Assembly: GCA_030549495.1 (NCBI GenBank)
Contig: JAUIRK010001034.1
Location: forward strand, 372,001 to 436,000
DNA: 64,000 nucleotides
DNA from: Nectonema munidae
Lineage: Eukaryota; Nematomorpha; Nectonematoida; Nectonematidae
Reading direction: 5' to 3'
Part shown: positions 1 through 15,400 of the stretch, in pieces
How the letters are laid out: each line of letters begins with the position of its first letter
Position numbering within the stretch: position 1 is the stretch's first letter
The notes under the pieces: model-generated
Databases searched by the model: none
What the model was told of the DNA's origin: nothing
The model's input: only the letters and a program-made list of their open reading frames with translations
Made by a program: the position numbers and the translations under genes

Positions 1-1070
1 TTCAGATGAGGTTGTTCAACACCACCGCCGTGTGTCATTGAAATGTAGTTCTCTTACTGGTTGTCCAGGAAACATTTCTCAATATATAGAAGGGAATTTC
101 TCATGAACTACCCAGTTACTAGCGAAGATATAAAGTTCTTCAAGAAAATTAAAGAATTCGACAAATTCGGATATCTATTTTGCGAAATTTTTTAATACTA
201 AATTGAGTCTATTTCCATAGCAGTGTATATAATATAAAAGTGGAGCTTCATCACGAATTTGTTTTTGAAGCAGCCCATTTACCCCTTCACTCATAAATCA
301 TGCTCGATCAAATCCTAGGCCTACAAGAGAAGATTTATAATCCACCCCAGCGTGGCTAAACTTTTCAAGATTATACCTGAGATAGATGTAGCATCCAGTA
401 GGTCCATCTGAGTGAATGTAATGAAGCATTCCTAAACACAATTTGATATTTCATCTGTTAACTGATGCTAACTGCTCTGCTTTACTAACATCTTTGGCTT
501 GACCAGCTTGAATAGAAAAGTAATGACCTGACATAACTTTTTCTGCAATTTCTTCTTTCACCATAGAAGTATCAATCATTTCATTCTGTATTACAGAACT
601 AGTGTATTTGTCATTGTTTGGACCAATCTCAACCCTTTCAGCAATGATAGGATCATGTTTGGCAGTAAATCTGAGGAATTTTGAGGATAGGATTATTACA
701 CCAAGAGTCTTTAAATAGTGTCGATTTTCATGAACTTTTTTCCGATAAGCCTCAATTATACTCTGAGCAACGGATGTTTTCTTATCTTTTAATCCATGCA
801 AATTATGACACTGTTAAGATATGTGCTTTTCGATTCCACCCTCTTTTTCATGAACTTTTTTCCATCGTCGAAAGCCACTATTGCGGCTTCATCTGCATTG
901 CCATAAGATGAGGATGCAAAATGTCTGCCCGGAAAGTAGATACTGAATCAGGCTATTTGGAATATTCCAAAAACTACTTTTACCTTTAAATATTCAGGCT
1001 GTTTGTGACTGAATATTTATTAAACCAAGCAGTCACGAAAGACCGAGCATGAGACTTTCCTTTATTTTGC
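1..1070 (-). mobile_element. Decayed hAT transposon (ZMYM1-like, DUF4371 type), in a GOGAT intron
   Basis: The minus strand carries pieces of a hAT transposase with a TTF-type zinc finger at its N-terminus. The best piece is an open frame at 451-801. It ends with NDKYTSSVIQNEMID..EEIAEKVMSGHYFSIQAGQAKD, which matches the block that precedes the first catalytic region in this family. Below 450 a second frame reads GLGFDRA, a stop, then VNGLLQKQ and YYIHCYGNRLNLVLK, the usual continuation. Around 860-1060 are remains of the WF..Y zinc-finger segment. At least three frame changes or stops are seen, and the left end is outside the window. Confidence 0.7.
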
Positions 1071-2930
1071 TTGAGATATCTCTCGTAGCAGAATAGGTTT
1101 TGCAGAAGCAGATTGAGATATGATTTCTAATGGTAAATTCCAAAACAAAAAATAAATAGAAATATAAATCATGCATATTAAAGATATATGTAAATGATAA
1201 CTAATAACTTCGTGAAATGTTTAAAAAGAACATTAAGAATTTTATGTGCTACAAATTTCATGAATAATAAAGGTAGGTTTTGTCAAAATTGATTTAAATA
1301 ATAAATTTAATACATATGGAACATCTTTATTCGGATAGTTTCTCATAGAAACATAAGATTTTTTATCAATAAAAATTTATTTTTAATAATATATGAAAAA
1401 CTACCTTCTTAAGGATAGTTTTTGTTTAGATCCAGGATGTATACTAAAAATTCTAATAGTATGCATGCATCAAATATCATATATGCATTGTGTAACACAT
1501 TGTTCAAAGGACATCTCTTTACACAGACCAATGAGACAAAAAACATGCAAGTTGGAAAAATTGTGTTCATAATATCATCAATCTCAGTTTCTTAGAAGGG
1601 ATAGAGGGTTCATGGATAAATATGGCAAATTTAAAAATACAGCAATTTTATTCATCATACCATTTTATGCAATGCACTATGATACAAAATTATTTTTTGA
1701 AAGTTAATGTTTTTATCACCTTACCATATACAATCAAAGTTTGTTTGCGGCACACCCTAGTACAGACTGAATATACACCGATGAATATAGTCAGTGATAT
1801 ATATATATGTGTGTATGTATATATTTGTAACTACAAATAAAAATTTGATTATATATAATAATAATCAATTAATTAAGCTTTTTATAATTAATATATGTAG
1901 ATATAAAGTTAGGGGAAGGCAACCTAGACAAGGGTGAGGCCAAAGGGCTGTAATATTATGTATTGCAAAATATAAGAGAGAAATAAAATACGATAATATG
2001 ACAAATCTTTATTAAAGAGAATATTTTGACTCTATAGGTATTTACTGATGCCAAGCAGAAACCGAAGGGAACGGCTTTTGTGGTGAAGAAGTAAAGAAAG
2101 GACTTCTTGTGAGTCAATAATTATTATTTGGCATCAGTTGAAAAATTGAAATAAAAAGGTAAGTACATTATAAAGTAATGTAGGTAGGTACACATAAAAG
2201 AATAGGTAAATGCGAGTATATTGCTTTGTCTACATACACTGGTATAATTTTTGTAAACTAGATTTTGTAAAAATTTGTGAAGTTAACGAACGAATAGCAA
2301 ATTTTAAGAATTTTGAAATTGCATTTAAACATTCACAAGCGTTCACAAAAATATAAAAATATATATTTATAATTAATTATTTAACTAGAACATTTTTATT
2401 GTGGAAGATAAATTTAATCTGTTAATTTATGGTTTCAACAAAGAGTTTGAAACAAAAAATTGTTTACTTAATAATGAAAGTGTATTGAGGACAATTGTAT
2501 GTGCCTGATGGTATACATTTTTAATACAACCGTGCCTTAAAAGTTAAGCCAAATTAAGAAATATTTCTGCTCTATTAAATTAGAAAGAGTTTATCTAGGC
2601 CAATTTTTTTACAATAAATTCAAATTTTGATGTGGACGTCAATTTTTAACGAATTTTTAAGTCTTTGGCCTTTAAGTGCTCAGAAAACGTAAATTTCTTG
2701 AAAAGGCTTATTACAATATTTCGAACACAAATTTTGATTTTTACAAAAAAAAAATTTTAATTTTTTCATTAAAAAAAATAAAGCCACTGGCCGATCCAAA
2801 ATTTAAAAATGCTTTTCACCACGTTCATTTAGCCGTCTTTTAAGTTTCTTTAAATATTATAATAATGAACGTAACCTCGCATAATGAACATTTATAAACA
2901 TATACATACATGTATTAAAAACATAGATAC

Positions 2931-3463
2931 CTGTCATATACTCACAGCCATGATCGCCAACACCTTCAACAACGGCAACAGCACCTGAATTCCTCACGGC
3001 AAATCTTTCGGCAGCTTGACCTCTGAAAAATGCCTTTCCACTAACAGCCCCATAGAGACACGTGTTGCCAACGATAATAGACTTTTCCGAATTGAATGAA
3101 CATTTTTTAGGAGGATATATGACAATTTCACCTCCGGAAAGACTCTTTAAACACCTTTTGTTTAGGAAATCAAATTTAAAATATTTTTCAAATTACTTTT
3201 CCAACATAATCATTCGCATCACCCTCCAAGTCAACATATATACCTTTCGCCAGAAACGCACAGAAGCTTTGTCCCGCACTTCCTTTGAGCTTGAATATGA
3301 TTTTTTTGTTTTGGGGTAAGCCATTTTCGTTGTATTTTTTGGAAATTTCATTACTAATTGTTGCGCCAAACGACCTATCTTTGTTACAAATGTCTGCTTT
3401 TATTTCTAAAATCAACTTTTCGCCATTTATAACTTCACAGATTTTAGGAAGCATATCGTGTTC
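2931..3463 (-). CDS. GOGAT: GOGAT exons 23-24: start of the GXGXG domain
   Basis: Exons 23 and 24 encode the right-handed beta-helix domain that follows the synthase barrel. Motifs are [15 protein letters not shown] and [11 protein letters not shown] (exon 23), then [30 protein letters not shown] and [15 protein letters not shown] (exon 24). The family continues GRVVVLG..GMSGG, and the donor after the final G (phase 1) predicts exactly that continuation. No matching exon was found between 1 and 2929, so the next intron is longer than 2.9 kb. Confidence 0.9.
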
Positions 3464-6400
3464 CTAATAAAATTTAGTTAATTAAAAGAATCAATTTAAA
3501 GTAATTTAAAATAGAGTAAAATAAGTTTATAACGAAATTTCATAAGAGCGAAATTTAAATTAGACGAAATCTATACCAAATATTATATAGAGAAATCTTA
3601 ATGTACAGAATTTTTAGTAAAAGAGAACTAAACTATAAAATTTTACGTGAAAAAATATGATTTTATATATAAAAATAATTTTATAAGGAGGAAATTTCGT
3701 CATAATGGGATTATACTGTATACCATACCAATCGTTTCTCAAGTTCAAAATCCTGCGAAATCTTCTTTGATAAAGGTAAAAATTCACTTTTATTCAAAAC
3801 ATCATAAATAATCGGCTCCAGTCGTAATAAATGTGATTTTCTGTTAAGAGGATCCCTTAGCACCATCTTGTTGACTTTTCCTATCATTTCTTCATACTTT
3901 CTGAAACCCAGCTGAGCCATATATCTTCTGACCTATAAAAAGAGATTTTAATTTTTATAATAAAGTTTAGATTTATTAGTCTACTTCTTCAGCAACGAAA
4001 AATAAATAGTTAATGACATGCTCCGGTTTTCCTTCAAATTTACGCCGTAAATCAGGATCTTGAGTAGCAATCCCAACAGGGCAAGTATTCAAGTGACATT
4101 TTCTCATCATAGTGCACCCCAAAGCAATGAGTGGCGCGGTAGAAAAGGCGATCTCATCAGCGCCTAATAAGGCAGCTATAACAACATCTCTACCTTTGAA
4201 GAAAACATATAGAGAAGATCTAGGTTTTTATTAGCGAAATGAATTTACCTGTTCTAATTTGGCCGTCTGTTTGCAAAATAATCCTAGATCTAAGATTGTT
4301 TTTAATGAGAGTTTGGTGAGTTTCTGCTAGACCCATTTCCCAAGGCAATCCTGCATGCTTTATGCCAGTCCAACTACTTGCGCCTGTACCTCCATCATGA
4401 CCACTAATGGTCAAATGTTCCGCCTTGCCCTAAATAACACAAATTTGTATGAAATCTGTAAATTTCAGTAATGAGAGCGAAAAACACATTTCCAAAAAGT
4501 ACATCTCAATACAGTATTAATTTAACGACTAAGTGTTGCGATTCAACTTCAAAATCCTTATTCTTTAGAAAATTCTTAAAACTTTTTTAGTTGCAGAATC
4601 TCTGAAGAGCTAATCAGGAAAATATGCTTATGGGTGTGAAAATAAATGCAATGTTATTGCTCGAAGGAGGAAATAGAAAGAGTTAACGAAAAGATAAAGA
4701 GCATAGATAATTCAGTAGAACATGGAATAAAATTGCGTTCGAAGAAATGTAGTTCTTTAAGCAGTATTTTGTGTAATAATGATTTTTCTTTAAGTTTAAG
4801 TTGTAATTTATATAAAAGATGCATCAAGTTAAAGAAGTCTAGAAAAATAGATTAATACAACGGAATGAGAATGTTGAGAAGACCAGTTTCGGCTATTGAA
4901 TCTTCATCAGTTCCACTTTGGGTGTTCAAACTATGAGGTTTGAACTGACGTCTAGTGGCTGTGCGTGAGCATTAACCAACTAGCCGTTAACACTTAGCTT
5001 TAATGATCATTATCTACTTATGTATTGAATCTACCGTTACGGTCTCAATCAATGTAGTAGTAGTAGTAGAATTGAAAAAATTAAAGAAAATTCAGGTAAT
5101 TGGAATTACAATTTTCAAAAAAAATTGGAAATAGTTTTTAGCCATTATGTGAAATTTATTCAAAAAATGTATTAAAGATGCTGTTTTGTCTTTGATAAAT
5201 TGATAAGTACAATAATTTATCGTTGGTGTTTTTTACGCTTCGCATAGTTCTTACAAAGCTGATTATAAATAGGATAAAGCAGTAAAGAACATATATATAA
5301 AATATTTTTATAGTTATAATAGATTACAATATTAAAATAAGTGATTAAAACAAGGAAGAATTGCCATAAAGAATGTAATTACACTACCTTTTACAAAAAC
5401 GTAAATTACAACGACATTGCTATAGTGATCTACAATGATTAAGGATAATCTTATTTACTAAAAATACGATAAAGTAATGTGGAATTTATAAGAATTCATT
5501 TTTAAGCCAGGATTATAGCTAGAGTTGATTTAAATGCCGCGAATTAATTTTGGCAAGAGTACCTTTAAAATATGTATAACAAAAGATGCTTGAGAATACC
5601 TTAGCAAGGCCTGAAGCTACTACACCAACTCCAGCATTGGAAACCAATTTGACACTTATGATAGCCTGTGGATTTGCACACTTCAAATCGTAGATCAGTT
5701 GAGAAATGTCTTCAATACTATAAATATCGTGGTGTGGTGGAGGACTTATCAATCCCACACCAGGAGTAGAGTGTCGACATTTGGCAATGTCACGAGTGAC
5801 CTAGAAAGTGTAAATCACGATAAAAAGAACTACTTTACCAAAAACTTGACAAACTTTGTAGCCCGGAAGCTCACCTCCTTCACCAGGTTTAGCGCCTTGT
5901 GCCATTTTTATTTGCAAAACATCAGCATTCGAAACATAGGAACTCGTTACACCAAATCTGCCACTAGCGATCTTCAAAGAAAAAAATTACAAGATATACA
6001 TCAAAGTTGAAGAAATTTAGCATCTTTTAAAGACATTCAAACAACGTGTGATACATTATTATTGAAAATGGTATCATTGAAAAACTCCACTCTTTGTGGT
6101 GAACATAGGCTAGGTTTTGCCGAAAAATATGTTTTCATTTTTGCAATATCTGCTTTTTGGAAGGTCAATCAAATTTTATTTTGCTCCTACAAATACACAT
6201 AATTAACCTCATGAATTTATATTCTTAGTTCGATATATGTATGAACACGTGTGTATCTTAAGTAGCCTCTGTTCATTGATTTTTGGTTAAAGCCAATTTT
6301 ACCTAAAGGCAAACCTAGCATTTATCATTATTCCACATTATCACAAGAGGCACTTTTATGAATAAAATGCAAACATTTATCAAATTATTTGTTTTATTAA

Positions 6401-9400
6401 CAAAATTTTGAATCCTGTAATAAAAGTTAGATTGATTGAATTACATTTAGAAAATATAATAAATGCATTTATCCTAACTTACTTATTCTATTACGATAAT
6501 TTAAATCAATGTAATTAATAGGGATAAAACTTTTACCCTTTAAATGATAGAAAGTACTTTCGTATATAGTTAGTGCTATAAAAAATATTTGACTCGCTAA
6601 AAAATGCATGGGCTCTTGTTCAAATTCCTGGCTACATTACTGCCTCTGATCAACTATAGTTCATCAAATAGATCAAAATGGCATTAAGTTCATTAACTCA
6701 AGGTTCTGAGTTAATTAAAACATAAAACCTACACCTGTCTTTTCAAAAGACTTCTTTCTTCATTGGGTCGTTTCAAATCAAAAATAAAGAATAGACTTCA
6801 TGATAAAAGTCTTGTAAATAAAAATTTAACAAATTTATATATCCATTAAAACCTCCGGGTAAATATATTTTTAGGGAACCACGTTTTTCAAAGATACAAA
6901 ACGCAATATGGGCGACTGTATAATACAAAGTGGAGGTAGGTTACACTGAATGAGAAAGTAATTAAGTTTGATAAATTAAGTAGAAGGGAAACTTGTTTTA
7001 TAGCACTGCGTGTATTTGGCAATTGGCCCAGCTCGTTGGTGATGTAGCGTTCTTCAAATTCGCCTCCTTCACCGGTGTTTGATTTGCCTTTGACTCGATT
7101 CATCGCTTTAGCCAAGGTGGTGTGTGTTTCGTAGCTGATGCTTCCAAAACTCATGGCACCGGTGCAAAAACGCTTAACGATATCCTTGGCATCTTCCACA
7201 AGCGAGATATCAATCTGGGTACTGTCTCGGTAGTTAAAATCAAACTGGCCCTGCAAACGATAAGCAAAAACCATAATACCCACGTAAACCATTTTAAAAG
7301 AAGGTATTTATTATCAAAAAGCTCACCAAATAGTAAATAAAGAAGCATAAAGATGTGCAAAAAGCTTGCATTTCATGTACATAAAAGACGTTTTTATTAG
7401 TTGTGCACTTAAACAAAGTTTAATATGCGACATTAATCATGATAATTTATTTATTTAGAAGAAATGTTTGTTTTTTTTTTGAGTAGTATGGACACCATGA
7501 AAATTAGGATGCTAGGAAGGGAACCCTTTTTGCGCGTTCGGTGAATACAATTTAAACCTTAAAAATAGGAACAACCTTGGTATTCACTAATGGTAACATT
7601 TTTCTCGTTAAAAATAAGAAAACTTTTTGACATGATTAGTCTTATATAAATCTTAACCCTAACACATTGAGTATGTAAGTGAGAATAGCAATCATACTAT
7701 GTGCATTGCTCGTATAAGAAAGAAATTTCAGCATAATAGAAAACAATTCATTCAAAAGTTTGACAATATAAGACCGTTGTTTAGAGTTAAAAATTAATAC
7801 TGGTCTATAACTCTTACTAATATCGATGATAGACGAAGAATAAAGGTTGCTTTGGGAACCACTGCTATAATGAGAACTCTTTTAATAGAGCAGGCTATTA
7901 AAATAGAGAAAATTAAAAAAAATTAAAACTTTCAAGGATTCGAATGACTGGCTGCATAACTAAATACCTTTTTGTATTTTATTTTCCTTTATTTGGTTTA
8001 TCAGATTATTTTGCAGTTGGGAAACTTAATTTTAAAACTTTGTAATCCACGAGTTTTAATACAAATTTTTATGGCCAAATTAGAATGAACTATCACTAAA
8101 TGCTTCATAAATGGTTGATTTAAACTCTTTTTCATTTATAAGAAACTGAAAAATGTGAGTGTTTCCTAGGAAAATCTAATTTTGAGTGATGAAAGATGCT
8201 TTAATCTTTTGGATATAATGATTATGAGCCCAAACCTTATTTATGAAAGATCCTTGCTTTCTTCTGAACAAATTTTGATTAGAGATGTACCGGATATCCT
8301 GAAAATTTTCATGTCAAATATTTGTTTATCTAGTACTTACCAATTCAAAATAAATATACTTTAAATGTTATTTTATCTTGAAAATAAAAAAAATATGTTA
8401 CATTTTTTTCTAAATTAATTCATTTTAAATTTTCAGTTTAAAACTCTTCCATTTTTCACAAGTGACAAAATATTTTTAAATAAATCATAGGAATATTTTT
8501 AAATGAAATAGAGTTAAAAAATTAAAAATCAAACTTTGACAATTTCAATGATGATTTTAAAATTGATACATAATGGTATTTTTATCATCTTATTTAAAAT
8601 AATTGTATTCGTTGTGTAAATTTTAAAAGATTTCACAAAATGAAATAAAGCTTAAATTATAAGGAATAAAAAGGATTAAAAAAATACGCAAAAATAAAAT
8701 TTTGTTTATTTCCTCCAAAATACTTGTATTTTTGTCATCTCTGTAAATATTCCCAATTTTGCAAGTTTTTTTATTTTTTTTTAATAAAAGATTTTTTATT
8801 TGTTGCGAAATTTAAATAAATACGACTAGAGTATACTTTTCCTTTTTAATAATAAAATCGTTTGCAGGAGGATATTCGTGTTGATGGATCCAAGACGGAA
8901 TCGAACACAGCTCAACAGCAAGTGTCTCACTCATAATATTCCTTAGAAAAATGTTTACTTTGATATATATTTTAGGAGTGAATAAATAAATTTCATAAAA
9001 CCAAACCTGCATCATTTATGGAAGAACATGGGCCACTAATGTTAAGCCACTCTGTAGGGGATCATGGACCATCAAAGATTGAAAAATGCTGGTCTAACAC
9101 AAAGCAAAAATATTTATCCTTGCAGAAGAAAAATTAAGGCTATTAAGGAGTGTAGTATAATTTGCGCCTAGAGTTCTCTTAAATGTAAATCCTTGATATA
9201 CGTTTACGTGCATATTACTTTATACTCCTAAGGCACATTTGTTATATATATATATACACACACTGCTGTTATTTCATCACTTTAGCATCATTATAGTACT
9301 TTTATAACCTAACTTAAGTTTGCTATTCTATCCTGAATAAATCATCTTATATCGTTACTACAATCAATCTTCTTATTCTGGTTTTACGTATGAAAAAAAT

Positions 9401-12400
9401 AAAAAAAGCTATCGCCAAAAAAAAAATAAAAAATCGAAATTCAACAAACAACTCTTGGGAAAGCAGAGCACATTACTGACTATAATTTTTTTCCGTATTA
9501 CAGACATTTTTCTAATCAGGACAGTTTTAAAGAGCAACAAAACGGTCCTTACTAGAGTAGTGATACGAACTTTTATGAAGAAAGGCGCAAATAGTTCAAT
9601 CATTTTAGTTTCTTTTTTGACTTTTATAATTTGATTATTTTTTCGCTAATTTACACAATAAAAGTTTTACACATGAATATACTAGTTTATAAAGCAAAAT
9701 AAGTGCTATCATTTTATTTATAAATGTGATTTACAAGTGTAAACTTTGTTCAAACTCAAAATTTAATTTAAAAAATAGACAGGAAGAAAACAGTTGGGCA
9801 TAAAATAAGAAAACTCGAAAGAATTTAAGGTAATGAATAAAAAAATATTACTTTTTGTACGTTGTTTTCAAAAATTCAAGTATTATTTAAATAAGAGAAA
9901 AACAGAATTGAATGCATTAATTCAAAAAAATTAATTTGAAATAAATAGTGTTCAAGAAATGAAATAACATTGGTAGCCTAAGATGTTAAAAATGAACAAT
10001 TTCAGTATTTTTATGTAAACTAAAAAATATTGTAGGAAAAATGAAATAAAATAATAATATAATAATAATTGGTCATCGTATTCTTTTTGAATATTCTTAT
10101 AATATAATACAAAATGAAAGATAAAATTAATATTAAATTTTTTGAAAAATTTAACCAGATCAAAACTTGAAAAATATTTAAAAATTTGTCTTTGCACTAA
10201 ATTCTATAAAATAACCGGTAGAATCCTGATTTCTGCGTATTTTAACGAGAAAAATATAAAATCTCTTTTCGATTTTTTTCTACGTTATGGCGAATATTTA
10301 AAATATGAAAATGTCATTTAGCCTGCAAAAGCAATAACATTTTTCCACAAGCCCATTAATTTTTGATAGCGCCTCTGCTGAGATTTATGATATTAGCCCA
10401 TTTAAGGCCAAGCAAAGCAGACGATATCTAAAAAACGCAGACGATTTATATTCAAAGTCATTGAAAAAAGCAGACGAAGATGTAAATGGTTTAATAAAAA
10501 AAAGTGTCAAAAGTGGAAAGAAAGAGAACTTACACGAAGAGTGATTTTGCGATTCGCCTCGTCGTTGAATTGAACGAACTGTTCATACGCATCATAAGAG
10601 TTTAAAAGAGCAGCTTTTCTGAGATTGGCGATTCCCTTTGGATTGTTGATATGTGCTTCGCCCCCCTGCAAAAGAAACACTAGTCATATTGTGTATTCAT
10701 GATACAAAAAACGTTACGCGTCGCCATTGATAAAAACCAGGATTCAGCAGTAGTTGATTATCACACGTTCTGGTAGCGTATGATTTTGAATGTTGAGAGA
10801 GCACTTCGCATGCAATAATTTCAAAAGTTATGCCTCCTATCCGCGAAACGGTGCCTGCAAAGCATTTGGATATTATGTCCGTTCCCAAGCCAATAGCTTC
10901 AAAAAGTTGGGCTCCCTATAAAATTAAAGTTAAAGAAAAAATATTTTCATTTAAAATAACTATTATATCAAGTAAAACTATGAGCTTAAAAATATTGCTC
11001 AAATATCTTCCAAAATACTTGTATTTTTGTAGTGCACACTTTAGACGTACATGTGCACTGGAGACGTCAAAAGCTGGATAATTTTATTTAAATTCTTAGC
11101 ATTAGCGGTATTTTAGAAAAACATTTTTGAAATATTTTAGATTACTTATCAACAAATACTAAAATCGGTATTTATAAAAAAAATTTAGATAGAATTATTG
11201 TATTTAGTATTTTAATTTCTTTTATCTAATATATAAAGAATAAGGGGAAATTGTGACATCAGAACAGAGAAGCATATTTTTTTATATTTTATATGTGGCA
11301 TTTTGCTTTTTGATTTTTTTTTATCCAAGTTGAATAATTTTGCATTTCGTAATCGAATTTTAAATTTCAAAATGAAAAATCGGCCTCATTTTGCAAGTAA
11401 TTTTCAGTGATGTTTGTAAATTTTTAAAATCTTGATGTCGTTGACCCTCACTTGACCCCCAAAAAATTTGGCACTTTCAATTTTTAGAAAAAAGTAGCTA
11501 TTAATTTGAAAATTCATTTTTAAAAGATAAAATATATAAAACTAAAATTACCAGATGTACTTATGAACTAAAAATAAAGTTCTCATCATACGCTAAGTTA
11601 GTGAAAAAAAAATTATGGAAAGCTACACATTCCTATTCGAAAATAGAAACAATTGTTTTGTGAACAATTTTTTAACCAAATTTACTAATATTCTAAAGGA
11701 AAATTACTTATAAAAGTAAATTTCAACTTCCATGATGTAATAATGCGAATTTGATCTAAATCTGTTCAGAGGCAGTAATGTAGCCAGTAATTTGAACAAG
11801 AGCACATCACTTCAGGGCAAATATTTTTTATAATAAAAATTTGAAACGGGGATAAAATAAACTTAATAGAATACTTTATAGCTACTGAGCGTTGAAACTC
11901 CCATTTTGGCCATAATCTTACAAATTCCTCTCTCGAAAGCTTCACTAATGTTCCAATAAATTTGATCATCAGGTAAAGGCGGAATAAGAAGGCCTTCTTG
12001 ACGTAAACCAGACAAAATTTCATACAAGAAATAAGGACAAATTGCATCAGCACCATAACCAAGAAGTAAAGCCACGTGTGCTACTTGCCTAAATAAAATA
12101 AAATTCGGGATTAACAGATGTGTTTGCATACGTCTCTCATCTTTATTCATTCGAATAAGAGTAAACCTAATAACAAATTGACATTTTGCAATGTCAAACT
12201 TGTAATGAGCAAAAGTTATTTTTTAATATCCAGCAGTTTTCACTAATAAACCTTTTAAATAAGAACCAAACAAGGTGGTGTGTGTATATGTTATAGAAAA
12301 GTATAACAAGTGGTTATGAGGATCATGTCTATAAATTCAAAATACTAAGCACATGTTATTATAAAAATAAGTATATTTATTTATAAGACTTACCTAATAC

Positions 12401-15400
12401 TGGCTGTTTCCAAAATCAAGGCAACTTTGGTTCGAATTCGCTGCTTTATCAGGTAATGATGAACTGCCCCAACAGCCATTAAAGCAGGAATAGGAGCAAA
12501 TTTTTCATTGGCGGCTCTGTCAGAGAGAACGACTATAGTGTGCCCGTAGAATACGGCCTGGGCTGCTTCGACGCAAATTTTATCTATTCCCATCTCCAAG
12601 CCAACAACCCCCACCTTAGCAGGCCATATCATATCAATCACCTTGGACTTTAATCAAAAAAAGGAATCGTTGAAATGATTGCATTTTTCGAAGCAAATAA
12701 AACGCAATTTCGGACAAAATTTTGCTTATTATAACGATATTATACTGCATTTTAATGTAAAGTGGAAATAGATTTTTGCAAAACATATGAAAATACATGA
12801 TTTTCATTATTATGGGTCCTATATCTTAATTTAAAAAAATAACATTGTTGCAGTGAAATAAGTTAATCAAATCGAAAAGGAGGAAGGGAATCAAATGCAA
12901 TACACTATAAGATAATTCGCCGCAACGGAATTTTGCCAAAAAAATATTATTTTAAATTAAAACTAATTAGCAAGCAAAATAAATGACTAAATTGAAAAAA
13001 GCAGATTGTATCATTATTTTAACTTATAACTAACCAATTAGCGAACTAAGAAAATAAATTATGTAGATAGAATATTATTTTTTAAATTTTATTTAAGGGG
13101 AGATTTTTTGGAGGCAATTGTATTTTGGCAAATTGTTTTATGGCACAAAAATTAATGATCCTACTTTCCAGTTTCGTTTGTTGAGATTTTTCAGAATAAC
13201 AATGTCCAGAGTGGAGAGGATGGGTTGGTCGAGGAAGAGCATGTTGACTGGACCAGGTTCGAGGAAATTAGGCCTGGGTCCAATGTAGCAGGAAAGTGAC
13301 ATGACGTTTTTTTCTCTGATGGGATCGATGGGTGGATTTGTGACTTGTGCAAAAGATTGTTTGAAATAATCATAAATCGCGGGATTGTATTCACTCAAAC
13401 AAGCCAGTGGAGTGTCATTTCCCATAGATCCAAGAGCTTCTTTTCTGAAAAAGTGTCCAAATTCTATTAAAGTTTGTGAAAACTTGAAAAATACAAAATC
13501 CAGTATGAAGATAAGAAAAAACTGATATCAGAATTTCAATGCAGTAAAATTTATACATTATATCCAGTGGCGGATTTAAGGGAGCGCACCCGGCGCCCCC
13601 CCCCCTAAAATTGTCAAAGTTAGCTTAACGACTGATAAGGCGAAGTTATTTGATTGTTTATAACTTTGGCGTTTTTTAATCAAATTTAACGTGCGATACA
13701 TCAATCAAAAACTCATTTTAAAAGCTTTAAGATATGACTGTTTACATAAAGTAAAACATTAAAATAAAAAAAAAGTTTTTTGAATTTAGTAAATTATGTT
13801 TTTGAAAATTAAGCCATTATTTAAGTACACTATATTAAATTAGTATATTAATTATTTATTTTGAAAAATTCTATATATTTTACAAATTGAACTTTTAATA
13901 TTACTTTACTCAAAAAAAGATGTTTGTATCATACTCTGATTCTAAAGCTTATAATTGAGGCCAAGTCCGCTAAATTTTAATTTGCAAACAGAAAATTTTA
14001 AAAAGATTATTTGAATTTGTACAATGTGAAGGCACGGGTGCGTTAGAAATTTGTGACAATGTCAAATCACTTTCATCTGTTGGCATTGATGTGAAGTGCT
14101 GCAGTTTTCAAAGGAAGACAATCAAAAGATGCCATTACAAAATCAAAAATGAAAATATTTTGTGAAACTCGATGGGTGGAGAAAAAACAACACTGCAGGA
14201 TCTTGAAGACCTTTATGAAGCTTTACTTACTTGTTTAGATGTCATTGGGTTTTATGAACGCGAATAGGATGGCAAAGAGATTACAGAAGCATATGGACTT
14301 ATGAAGCGCATAACAGATTGCACATTTATTATCAGTTTCCAAAGAGTATTGCATCTTTTTGGATATTTGATGGGACTTAGTAAGAAACTACAGGGAACTG
14401 AAATGCACGTTATTCAAGCTTACAACATGGTAGAACTAGTAAAGGAAACCGTAAAATTTGCAAGAACCGATGAAGCTGATTACAATATCATATATACAAA
14501 GTCAGAAAAAATGGCAAGATTAGCTGACATTACAATAAAAATTCCTAGATGTGGTAGACAAACTCACAGAAGTAACACTGAAGCAGTTGCTAAAGAATAT
14601 TTCAAAAGTACAGTTTTTATACCGTTTTTGGATAATGTTAATGGATATAAGGTGTGGTACTCTTGCTAAAGCAGCTTTTCGTGGATTTTACCTACTACCA
14701 AACAATCTTAACAAAATCACAGAGGAAACAGTTTCTTCTCTAGTTGATTTCCATAACACTGATTTACCATCCTCTTCTACATTTTCTCAAGAACTGGAGC
14801 TCTGGAAGAGGTTATGGTCTAGCCAGGAACACCGACCAGACACCATAACTTCCACGCTATCAGACAAAAGAACGTGTTCAACTCTATTTCCAAATGTTAC
14901 AAAAATCTTACATTTTCTGCAGCTGACAGCAGTTTCTTCAAGTGGAGTAGAACGCGGAAACTCAGCTTTAAACATATCAAAGGAGCATCAAGGAGTTCTA
15001 TGGGAGAAGAAAGATTAAATGCACTTCTTCTTCTTCTTCTTTATGTATGCCAGGACATCAACATTGACGTCGAATCAGTCGTTGAAATGTATGCCAGGCA
15101 GCAGCCACGAAGAATGCTTCTTATCAATCCTCTAGCAGAGAAATAACTATGCCGATTTTTTTAATTAAATATTTTTTTATGTCATTTAAGCAATAAACTA
15201 TAATTCAAGACCCCTGCCTCCTTTACTTAATTACTTGTTCTACCTAATAAGGTTATTTACATGGCTGAACTTAATGAGGCTTTGCCCCCTGGGCCCCCAC
15301 CAGGGCTTTGCCCTGGACCCACTGGGAGCTTCAAGTCGGCCCTCAGACTTTTCTTGGATCCGCGCGTGATATCTTCTAAAACAGCCACAAAATTTTTAGG

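Noticed and set aside
2000-2130. Possible further GOGAT exon near a CTATAGGTATT junction
   Set aside because: Translation on the minus strand does not resemble the expected GRVVVLG..GMSGG continuation, and the phase does not fit.
4646-4855. 69-codon plus-strand ORF, lysine- and serine-rich
   Set aside because: It lies within a GOGAT intron, shows no domain, and no splice sites or related sequence support it.
7122-7340. Plus-strand ORF over GOGAT exon 17
   Set aside because: Antisense of a clearly conserved GOGAT exon. It has no motif of its own.
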